Assembly: GCA_002352425.1 (NCBI GenBank)
Contig: DEIK01000055.1
Span: 50,937 to 64,279, forward strand
Length of the DNA: 13,343 nt
Direction of reading: 5' to 3'
DNA from: Rhodobacteraceae bacterium UBA2776
GTDB lineage: Bacteria; Pseudomonadota; Alphaproteobacteria; Rhodobacterales; Rhodobacteraceae
Part shown: piece by piece, positions 1 through 5,889 of the stretch
How positions within the stretch are numbered: the stretch's first letter is position 1
How the letters are laid out: every line of letters begins with the position of its first letter
Notes under the pieces: generated by a model
Database searches by the model: none
What the model saw: only the letters and a program-made list of their open reading frames with translations
What the model was told of the DNA's origin: nothing
Position numbers and translations under genes: made by a program

Positions 1-534
1 GACAAGCGTCTAAAGGATGGCGATATCGTGAATATCGACGTGACTGTGATCGTTGATGGCTGGTTTGGCGACACCAGCCGCATGTATGTTGCGGGCAAGC
101 TGGGCCGCAAGGCAGAGCGCCTGATCGAAGTCACCCACGACGCGCTGATGCTGGGGATCGAAGCCGTGAAGCCGGGCAACACCTTTGGTGATATTGGCCA
201 CGCAATCCAAAGCTATGTCGAATCCCAACGCATGTCCGTTGTGCGCGATTTCTGCGGTCACGGTCTGGGCCGCGTGTTCCATGCGCCACCCAATGTTTTG
301 CACTATGGTCGCGCCGGAACCGGACCGATGCTGGAAGAAGGCATGATTTTCACCATCGAACCGATGGTCAATCTGGGCCGCCCCGAAACCAAAGTTCTGG
401 CCGATGATTGGACCGCCGTGACACGCGACAAATCCCTGTCGGCGCAGTTTGAACACTCCATCGGGGTAACGGCAGACGGTTGCGACATTTTCACCCTGTC
501 ACCAACAGGCAAGTTTCACCCGACCTACGGCTAA
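1..534 (+). CDS. map: Methionine aminopeptidase, type I (C-terminal part; 5' end outside window)
   Basis: This enzyme removes the initiator methionine from new cytosolic proteins. The reading frame is open from base 1, so the fragment covers about 177 residues and lacks its N-terminus and start. The five metal ligands of the pita-bread fold are all visible in fragment numbering: Asp13 in NIDVTV, Asp24 in GDTSRM, His87 in GHGLGRVFH, Glu120 in FTIEPM and Glu151 in QFEHS. The fragment ends with a normal short tail after the last ligand, so the C-terminus is complete. The stop TAA at 532-534 overlaps the stop of the convergent zinc-ribbon gene by four bases, leaving no room for a separate terminator. 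Identity is very secure from motif order and spacing; only the upstream portion is unseen. Confidence 0.96.
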   Translation, partial: DKRLKDGDIVNIDVTVIVDGWFGDTSRMYVAGKLGRKAERLIEVTHDALMLGIEAVKPGNTFGDIGHAIQSYVESQRMSVVRDFCGHGLGRVFHAPPNVLHYGRAGTGPMLEEGMIFTIEPMVNLGRPETKVLADDWTAVTRDKSLSAQFEHSIGVTADGCDIFTLSPTGKFHPTYG

Positions 535-866
535 GCCCTGCGCAAATCGGTGACGCGTTTTTCATCGCGATGCCCAGCGTCATGCAAAGGTTCGGCCACC
601 ACGCCGCCAAAACGCGCCTCGCGCACTATGACGGGGCGCGTTTTAATCCGGCAGTAAATCGTGAGTGCGACTGTCCAATCCACATCCCCTACGCGTTGCC
701 AAACCAGCCCACCACTAGCACTTGCGTTGCCAAATCTCAGACGGTTGCCAGCGCCATCTTCAGCCAACGCCAGACAGTCATTGCAAAAATGCCAAGGGTA
801 GCGCGGAAACGCGCGTTGCGGCGTACCGCAACTGGGGCAGTGGTGGTCATTGGGTTCATCAGTCAT
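531..866 (-). CDS. Small zinc-ribbon hypothetical protein
   Basis: I do not recognise a function. The predicted protein has 111 residues. Near its N-terminus are two CxxC knuckles, Cys10-x2-Cys13 (CPSCG) and Cys28-x2-Cys31 (CNDC), 14 residues apart, the pattern of a zinc ribbon. Ahead of them is a short Asp/His-rich lead (TDEPNDHH). The C-terminal half is Arg/Val-rich without a transmembrane segment or signal peptide, so the protein is probably cytosolic and may bind nucleic acid or a protein partner. I chose ATG at 866; an in-frame ATG at 893 would add nine residues (HTIAQCCD...), and neither has a strong Shine-Dalgarno. It lies 47 bases downstream of the HAD gene on the same strand and is probably its operon mate. 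Its TAG stop overlaps the map stop on the other strand. Confidence 0.72.
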   Translation of the reverse strand: MTDEPNDHHCPSCGTPQRAFPRYPWHFCNDCLALAEDGAGNRLRFGNASASGGLVWQRVGDVDWTVALTIYCRIKTRPVIVREARFGGVVAEPLHDAGHRDEKRVTDLRRA

Positions 867-913
867 GTCACAGCATTGCGCTATTGTGTGCATCGGTCAA
901 GCCGCTCGAAAAC

Positions 914-1564
914 CTACAATCCCAGCAGCGGCGGTAATTCTGTCATTGACCGGATCACGGTGGCCCCCGTGGCTGCAAGCGTGTTCACGTCACTGCGCTT
1001 AGCATAGCCAATGCAGCGCATATCGGCATTGGCCGCCCCCATACAGCCGGTTGGGCTGTCGTCGATCATGATGCAATCCTTGGGCGCGACACCAAATTTT
1101 CGAGCGGCAATCAGCAGCAACTCCGGGTCTGGTTTCGCCACCCCATAGGTGTGTGCCGAAAAAACGGCGCCTTGAAACCTGTCCCATTGGGCATTTTGAC
1201 CCAAAGTGATTTCCATCTTTTCCTCAGGTCCATTCGAAACCACACAAAATGGAATGCCCGCCGCCTCAATACGATCAAGCACATCCAGAATGCCGCTCAC
1301 CAATGGCACACCTTCTTTCTTTAGATGCGTGTAAAACTGGCCATAGAAATCATCGGCCCAACCGGCAGGCAAATCTGCCCCCATATGGCGGGCCGTGACG
1401 GCGACTTTTGCGATTGTGCCGCCGAAAAAATGCGCTTCGCAATCAGCCGCAGACAGATGTAACCCATACCGCGACAGCTCCTGCAAAAGGTAAGCTCCCG
1501 CAAGCGGTTCGCTGTCAACCAACACACCGTCGCAGTCAAAAATAATAAGCTGTGGCTGGGTCAA
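914..1564 (-). CDS. HAD-superfamily phosphatase (phosphoglycolate phosphatase / beta-phosphoglucomutase-like)
   Basis: This is a cytosolic haloacid-dehalogenase hydrolase of about 216 residues; the family mostly dephosphorylates small metabolites through an aspartyl-phosphate intermediate. Motif I is Asp10-Cys-Asp12-Gly (DCDGVLVDSE), motif II Ser110 (VVSNG), motif III Lys144 (GVAKPDPE) and motif IV Asp168-Asp169 (CIMIDDSPTG), all intact. An alpha-helical cap lies at about residues 20-85, as in subfamily IA enzymes. I chose the TTG at 1564 because a GGAGG sits seven bases upstream and the protein then begins just before motif I, as is usual. An ATG at 1591 would overlap rsmD by 31 bases and has no Shine-Dalgarno. 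The TTG overlaps the rsmD stop as TTGA, suggesting coupling. The substrate cannot be told from sequence. Confidence 0.9.
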   Translation of the reverse strand: MTQPQLIIFDCDGVLVDSEPLAGAYLLQELSRYGLHLSAADCEAHFFGGTIAKVAVTARHMGADLPAGWADDFYGQFYTHLKKEGVPLVSGILDVLDRIEAAGIPFCVVSNGPEEKMEITLGQNAQWDRFQGAVFSAHTYGVAKPDPELLLIAARKFGVAPKDCIMIDDSPTGCMGAANADMRCIGYAKRSDVNTLAATGATVIRSMTELPPLLGL

Positions 1565-2127
1565 TTCGTGGCCTCCAAAATCGAAATCCATGTGTCGCCA
1601 TATTTGCGCTGATCATGCAATGCATAACCATCGGGGGCATGTTGCGGGGTGCTTTCCTCCCACACGATCAATGCGTTGTCGGCCAGCCAACCCGCGTCGC
1701 GGGCCGCTGCAAGCGCCACTTCTCCGAGGCATTTGCCATAGGGCGGGTCCATGAAAAGCAGTGAACAAGCCGTGCCTTTGTTGGGGGGGAGTTGGCCGAC
1801 ATCCGTGCGCAACAAGGTCGTTGTGTCCGCATCGCGCCGCGTCAATTTGATGTTCTCGCGGATCAAGGATTGCGCCTTGCGCCCATCATCAACAAAGGTG
1901 GCATGCGCAGCGCCACGCGACAGCGCCTCCAGCCCCAGCGCCCCCGTGCCGGCAAATAAATCCAGCACATATGCACCCGCGATCGGGTTGCCATAGGCCC
2001 CGCCCATCAACACAGAAAACAGGCTTTCGCGGACACGGTCCGAGGTCGGACGCAGATGTGCCGCCGCATCGCCGTCACCAACCGTGGCCAGGGTCAAACC
2101 ACGATGCACACCGGCAATAATCCTCAT
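1561..2127 (-). CDS. rsmD: 16S rRNA (guanine(966)-N2)-methyltransferase RsmD
   Basis: The enzyme uses S-adenosylmethionine to methylate G966 of 16S rRNA in the assembled small subunit. At 188 residues it is the usual family length. The N-terminal MRIIAGVHRG and the RPTSDRVRESLF segment (residues 26-37) are typical of RsmD. The SAM-binding loop is LDLFAGTGALGLEAL (55-69), and the catalytic motif of N-methyltransferases is DPPY (127-130). The ATG at 2127 overlaps the TGA of the upstream FAD oxidoreductase gene as ATGA, and its own TGA overlaps the TTG start of the HAD gene. The gene is therefore the middle member of a tightly packed operon and is probably translated by coupling, since only a weak AAGG precedes it. 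Confidence 0.95.
   Translation of the reverse strand: MRIIAGVHRGLTLATVGDGDAAAHLRPTSDRVRESLFSVLMGGAYGNPIAGAYVLDLFAGTGALGLEALSRGAAHATFVDDGRKAQSLIRENIKLTRRDADTTTLLRTDVGQLPPNKGTACSLLFMDPPYGKCLGEVALAAARDAGWLADNALIVWEESTPQHAPDGYALHDQRKYGDTWISILEATN
1572..1576 (-). promoter_or_regulatory. Strong Shine-Dalgarno inside the rsmD 3' end, fixing the HAD gene start at TTG
   Basis: Read on the minus strand the sequence is GGAGG, then seven bases (CCACGAA), then TTG at 1564. It lies within the last codons of rsmD. This is the best ribosome binding site near any candidate start of the HAD gene and argues for a TTG start over the upstream ATG. Confidence 0.7.
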
Positions 2128-3332
2128 TTTAACAAGGCCTTGAGGTCCGTATCGGGCGACTCAACCACCTCGGGTGCTGGCGATTTTCCGGCCTCGATCA
2201 GCCGCTTGCCAATCATATAGGCGCGGGCGTCGTTCATGGCGTCCACGGCCAACAAGCTGCCGCCTTGATAATACCAATGCGACTGCGCGCCGGGTTTGTC
2301 ACCCACCCGCGTCACCACGTTATTGTACCCCGTGTTCAGCCCCGCAATTTGCAATTTGACGTCGTATTGATCCGACCAAAACCATGGCTTGGCCACGTAA
2401 TCCTTGCCAGCACCCATCATGTTTTCGGCCACCACTTCGGCCTGCTCAATCGCGTTTGGTACGCTTTCCAAACGGATGCGATCACCAGCGTAAGGAAACG
2501 ATGCGCAGTCCCCCGCCGCCCAGATGTGCGGCACAGATGTGCGCCCCTGCGCATCGGTTTTGATACCATTATCAAGCGCAACCCCAAGCGTTTCAGCCAG
2601 TTCAGTCGTTGGCTTGATACCAACCCCCGTGATGACAAAATCAATCGGCAGCTCATCTCCGTTGGTCAGGGTCGCGGATGTTACGCGGGTGTCGCCCGAC
2701 AGATGATCCAATCCAACGCCCTCGATAATATTCACCCCATGCCCCCTATGCAAAGCGCGAAAATAGTCAGAGGTTTCAGGTGCCGCGACTCGTTGCAAAA
2801 TGCGCCCGGACATCTCAACCAAAGTCACGTTCAACGCCAGTTTGGCCGCCACAGCTGCGGCCTCCAAACCGATGTAACCGCCGCCAACGATCAACACGTT
2901 TTTGCCGGCCGAAAACTCCGGCTCCATCGCGTCAATATCAGCCAGCGTGCGCACAACATGCACGCCCTGCAAAGCACCGCCAATCGCGGCGGGTAGGTGA
3001 TGCGGGGTCGATCCAGTGGTCAGCGCAAGATCGTCATAGGCGAGCACTTCGTCGCCAACAGCGACAGTTTTCGCGACCGGATCAATGGTCGAGATTTTGA
3101 CGCCCAAACGAACCTTGATGTTCTGGTTTTCATAGAATTCCTCGGGGCGCAAAAACAACCGTTCGCGCGTCATATCCCCCAGCAAATACCCCTTGGACAA
3201 CGGCGGACGCTGGTAGGGCAGCACAGGTTCCTCGCCGATCAGGGTGATGTCGCCCTCATACTCAAGATTGCGCAGTTTGGCGGTGAGAGAGGCGCCAGCC
3301 TGACCTGCGCCGATGACGATGATGTGGCCCAT
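2124..3332 (-). CDS. FAD/NAD-dependent oxidoreductase, ferredoxin-reductase type (rhodocoxin/putidaredoxin reductase-like)
   Basis: The 402-residue flavoprotein probably passes electrons from NADH to a small [2Fe-2S] ferredoxin or similar acceptor. The FAD Rossmann motif is IGAGQAG (7-13) and RPPLSKGYL follows at 42-50, a signature of this group. The NAD motif is VGGGYIG (149-155) with an acidic Glu173 at the end of the second strand, which favours NADH over NADPH. A second FAD motif is WAAGDCA (271-277). The C-terminal reductase domain runs from about 316 to 395 (WFWSDQYDVKLQIAG onward). The ATG at 3332 is preferred over a TTG four codons upstream because the Rossmann motif then starts at once. 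No ferredoxin or P450 gene is in the window, so the partner is unknown. The gene heads the rsmD-HAD-zinc ribbon group. Confidence 0.9.
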   Translation of the reverse strand: MGHIIVIGAGQAGASLTAKLRNLEYEGDITLIGEEPVLPYQRPPLSKGYLLGDMTRERLFLRPEEFYENQNIKVRLGVKISTIDPVAKTVAVGDEVLAYDDLALTTGSTPHHLPAAIGGALQGVHVVRTLADIDAMEPEFSAGKNVLIVGGGYIGLEAAAVAAKLALNVTLVEMSGRILQRVAAPETSDYFRALHRGHGVNIIEGVGLDHLSGDTRVTSATLTNGDELPIDFVITGVGIKPTTELAETLGVALDNGIKTDAQGRTSVPHIWAAGDCASFPYAGDRIRLESVPNAIEQAEVVAENMMGAGKDYVAKPWFWSDQYDVKLQIAGLNTGYNNVVTRVGDKPGAQSHWYYQGGSLLAVDAMNDARAYMIGKRLIEAGKSPAPEVVESPDTDLKALLK

Positions 3333-3372
3333 GAGGATTTCCAATCTGTAAATGTCACGCGAAAGTATCGCA

Positions 3373-3382
3373 GCGCATGCGC
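3373..3382. repeat. Ten-base perfect palindrome in the gap upstream of the FAD oxidoreductase
   Basis: GCGCATGCGC reads the same on both strands. It sits in the 75-base gap (3333-3407) between the acyltransferase stop and the oxidoreductase ATG. That gap should hold the promoter of the downstream operon if there is one, but I see no convincing -35/-10 pair. The palindrome could be a regulator half-site pair or simply chance in GC-rich DNA. Confidence 0.3.
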
Positions 3383-3407
3383 GAAATGCAATCGGGAATG
3401 CAGGCAG

Positions 3408-4565
3408 TTACCCCCGTTTGAACGGCCCGTAAGAGGTCATCACTTCGATGTCCTCGTCCACTGCGGCGCGTTCCTGTTCCAGGAACTCGGCAACCGCATT
3501 GCGAAACCCTTTGTCATTGATCCAATGCAGCGAATGGGTGGTGACAGGCATATAGCCACGCGCCAGTTTGTGCCCGCCCTGCGCGCCCGCCTCGACCCGT
3601 CCAATCCCATGTGCGATAGCATAGTCGATGGCACGATAGTAACAGACCTCGAAATGCAGCGCCGGATGGTCCTCGATGCAGCCCCAATAGCGGCCAAACA
3701 GCGTGTCCGCACCGATGAAGTTCAGCGCCCCAGCCACCCAATTCCCGTCACGTTCTGCCATCACCAGCAACATGTCGTAGCGCAATGTATCCAGCGCAAT
3801 ATCGAAAAATTCGCGGGTCAAATAAGGCGTGCCCCATTTGCGCGCGCCGGTGTCTTGGTAGAAATGCCAAAACGCGGCAAGGTGATCAGCGGTGATTTGA
3901 TCCCCTGTCAACGTATGGATGCTGCCGCCGAAATCCTGGGCCTGTGCACGCTCACGGCGCAGGTTTTTCCGTTTGCGCGACGATAGTGAGGCCATGAAAG
4001 CATCGAAATTCGCATAGCCGTCATTCACCCAATGAAACTGTTGCCCAAGGCGATGCATCAACCCAAACCGTTTGCCAATCTCGGCTTCTTCGGCGGTGCA
4101 AAATGTGATGTGCAGGGATGACAACTGGTTCTCGGCGGCCAATTGCACGGCCCCTTGTGCCAATGCCGATTGCCCGATCTCCTCATACCCCGCGCGGGTT
4201 AGAAAACGTCTCCCTGTGGCTGGCGTGAACGGTACTGTCAGTTGCAGTTTTGGGTAATATTGACCACCGGCGCGCGTATAGGCATCGGCCCAACTGTGGT
4301 CGAAAACATATTCGCCCTGCGAATGGGATTTGGTATAGGCAGGGGCGGCGGCGATCAGTTGATCATCCGCAAAGGCCGTGATGTGGCGCGGCATCCACCC
4401 CGTGCCCGTGCCAACCGATCCGCTGACCTCAAGCGCCGACAAAAAGCGATGCGTGGTGAAGGGGGCGATCGGGCGGCCATCCTCGGGACAGGCACAGGCA
4501 TCCCATACCTGCGCCGAGATGTCGGCTAGGGTCGATAAGACGCAGATTTCGATCTCTTTTGACAT
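3408..4565 (-). CDS. COG3146 / DUF482 family predicted N-acyltransferase (FemAB/GNAT-like)
   Basis: This 385-residue protein looks like the FemAB-like/DUF482 family annotated as 'GNAT family N-acetyltransferase' or 'peptidogalycan biosynthesis protein'. Family features are an N-terminal lobe with WDAC and PFTTHRFLSALE (residues about 20-46), a central basic stretch SRKRKNLRRER, and a C-terminal lobe with GRYWG, a CYYRAIDYAI helix and EAGAQGGHKLARGY. There is no signal peptide or membrane segment, so it is probably cytosolic. The family resembles enzymes that transfer aminoacyl or acyl groups, but the substrate here is unknown. It starts 30 bases after the glycerophosphodiesterase gene and is the last gene of the ridA-gdpD-acyltransferase set. 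No clear Shine-Dalgarno precedes ATG 4565. Family assignment is fairly sure, function is not. Confidence 0.85.
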   Translation of the reverse strand: MSKEIEICVLSTLADISAQVWDACACPEDGRPIAPFTTHRFLSALEVSGSVGTGTGWMPRHITAFADDQLIAAAPAYTKSHSQGEYVFDHSWADAYTRAGGQYYPKLQLTVPFTPATGRRFLTRAGYEEIGQSALAQGAVQLAAENQLSSLHITFCTAEEAEIGKRFGLMHRLGQQFHWVNDGYANFDAFMASLSSRKRKNLRRERAQAQDFGGSIHTLTGDQITADHLAAFWHFYQDTGARKWGTPYLTREFFDIALDTLRYDMLLVMAERDGNWVAGALNFIGADTLFGRYWGCIEDHPALHFEVCYYRAIDYAIAHGIGRVEAGAQGGHKLARGYMPVTTHSLHWINDKGFRNAVAEFLEQERAAVDEDIEVMTSYGPFKRG

Positions 4566-4595
4566 GGGATGAGTGTGGCGTTTATGGCTGTCGGG

Positions 4596-5363
4596 TCAAG
4601 AGGGCGCGACAGCAGGATAGCTTTCAAACGTGATATTATCGGCCACTTTGCGCGCGTTCATTTCGTCCTCTGGGCTACGGATGGTCCAGCAGATGACGTG
4701 GGCACCAGCGGTCTTCAACTCGGCGATGCGCGGGTTTGTTAGATCATCATGACGGTGGCTGACAAAGCTGGAGCCGGTGCGTTCATAATCCGGAATGCAC
4801 CGCAGATGGTGGCGGGTTTTTTCGTTCAACAATTGCCAATGCTCAGCGCCAAAATGGCAGGTGACAATCCCGCGCGGCACGTCAGGCGCACGTTCTGCCA
4901 GTGCTGCAACCGAGTGCGGATTGAAACTCATCACGGCGACCAGTCCGTCGTAATCTGCCAGCGCAGTGGCAACAGATTGCTCTAACGGGCCAACGTCAGG
5001 GCCCATAGCGCCGTCTTGGTCTTTGGTCTCGATCAGCAGCGGAACCCGACCCGCAACCAGGGTCAGGATTTCCGGCAGGGTCGGAATGAATTCCTCACAA
5101 CCCTTCAGGGTGATTTTTGTCAGCTCATCGCAAGTGCGGGTGCGGAGTGCGCCAGTTTGTGCGGTCAGGCGCGACATCTCATAATCATGAAACACCATCG
5201 CATGACCGTCCGCTGACAGCTGCACGTCCAACTCAATCGCATAGCCCGCTTTGATCGCGGCGATAAATGCTGCGCGTGAATTTTCGACTACGCCACGGGA
5301 TGCATCATGATACCCGCGATGCGCGATTGGCTGCGTTAGGAAACGACCGTGAAGCATGGTCAT
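4596..5363 (-). CDS. Glycerophosphodiester phosphodiesterase family protein
   Basis: The enzyme probably hydrolyses glycerophosphodiesters (deacylated phospholipid headgroups) to glycerol 3-phosphate and an alcohol. At 255 residues it matches a single GDPD TIM-barrel domain. Visible catalytic and metal residues are His15-Arg16-Gly17 (AHRGYHD), Glu27-Asn28, Glu44 and Asp46 (ELDVQ), His59-Asp60 (VFHD), and Glu112 and Lys114 (LIETKD). The C-terminal strand ICWTIRSPEDE is the usual tryptophan-containing segment. There is no signal peptide, so it is likely a cytosolic, UgpQ-like enzyme rather than a secreted GlpQ-like one. Its ATG overlaps the ridA stop as ATGA. The acyltransferase gene follows after 30 bases. 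The exact headgroup specificity cannot be read from sequence. Confidence 0.92.
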   Translation of the reverse strand: MTMLHGRFLTQPIAHRGYHDASRGVVENSRAAFIAAIKAGYAIELDVQLSADGHAMVFHDYEMSRLTAQTGALRTRTCDELTKITLKGCEEFIPTLPEILTLVAGRVPLLIETKDQDGAMGPDVGPLEQSVATALADYDGLVAVMSFNPHSVAALAERAPDVPRGIVTCHFGAEHWQLLNEKTRHHLRCIPDYERTGSSFVSHRHDDLTNPRIAELKTAGAHVICWTIRSPEDEMNARKVADNITFESYPAVAPS

Positions 5364-5824
5364 TTGATCTGGAAAATGCCTTCGATTTCAACCGCAACAC
5401 CAAAGGGCAAGGCGGCGGCACTGACGGCAGCACGGGCATGGCGACCCGCATCCCCGAGCAGTTCAACCATGAAATCGGACGCCCCGTTGATGACCTTGGG
5501 CTGATCCGTAAAATCAGACGTCGAGTTCACAAAGCCACCCAGTTTCACGACCCGCACCAACCGCGTCAGATCACCGTCACAAGCGGCCTTAAGCTGTGCA
5601 ATCAGACTGAGGGCGCAAGCCTTGGCGGCGGCGGCACCGGCCTCAACATCCATGTTTTCACCCAACCGGCCTATGATAAACCCATCTGGGCCGTTTGAGA
5701 TTTGGCCGGATACATAGACCATATCACCTGCAATCACATAGGGCACATAATTGGCCGCTGGGGCAGGGGCGTCGGGCAGGGCGATACCCAATTCGGTCAG
5801 GCGGGCCTCGATTGCGTTGCTCAT
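5360..5824 (-). CDS. RidA/YjgF family protein (reactive imine/enamine deaminase-like)
   Basis: RidA proteins are small cytosolic trimers; true RidA hydrolyses reactive enamines and imines made by PLP enzymes. This one has 154 residues, longer than the 128-residue classical RidA, with an N-terminal lead (SNAIEARLTELGIALPDAPAPAANY) typical of the long YjgF-like subgroup. The core motifs are VYVSGQIS (36-43) and the C-terminal ARAAVSAAALP-VEIE. Arg131 lies where the substrate carboxylate-binding Arg105 of classical RidA falls, so deaminase activity is possible. A good AAGGAG precedes ATG 5824 by seven bases, making this the best-initiated gene of the group. Its TGA overlaps the gdpD ATG. It follows hlyD after 65 bases with no obvious terminator, so it may be partly cotranscribed with the secretion genes. 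Confidence 0.9.
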   Translation of the reverse strand: MSNAIEARLTELGIALPDAPAPAANYVPYVIAGDMVYVSGQISNGPDGFIIGRLGENMDVEAGAAAAKACALSLIAQLKAACDGDLTRLVRVVKLGGFVNSTSDFTDQPKVINGASDFMVELLGDAGRHARAAVSAAALPFGVAVEIEGIFQIK

Positions 5825-5825
5825 C

Positions 5826-5836
5826 AGGAGTCTCCT
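5826..5836 (-). promoter_or_regulatory. Palindromic ridA ribosome binding site
   Basis: On the minus strand the bases read AGGAGACTCCT, with the ridA start two bases further on. The Shine-Dalgarno AGGAG is thus part of an inverted repeat that could fold as a four-base-pair stem with a GAC loop. It would partly hide the ribosome site. The stem is short, so any effect is uncertain. Confidence 0.35.
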
Positions 5837-5889
5837 TTGGATGCTTTTGGGGACGCTAACGGCGATTGACCGACAGGAAAACCACTAAT

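Noticed and set aside
480..1007. A 175-residue + strand frame across the end of map and the zinc-ribbon gene
   Set aside because: It begins inside map in another frame and its composition is unlike a folded protein; the minus-strand frame has paired CxxC motifs and sensible operon placement.
1565..1591. ATG start at 1591 for the HAD phosphatase
   Set aside because: No Shine-Dalgarno and a 31-base overlap with rsmD; the TTG at 1564 has GGAGG at ideal spacing.
2265..3986. Two long + strand open frames (2265-2996 and 2997-3986) opposite the oxidoreductase and acyltransferase genes
   Set aside because: They are antisense shadows; their proteins are rich in Arg/His/Gln/Pro with no recognisable motif, while the minus-strand proteins show full catalytic motifs. 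The second also runs across the intergenic gap.
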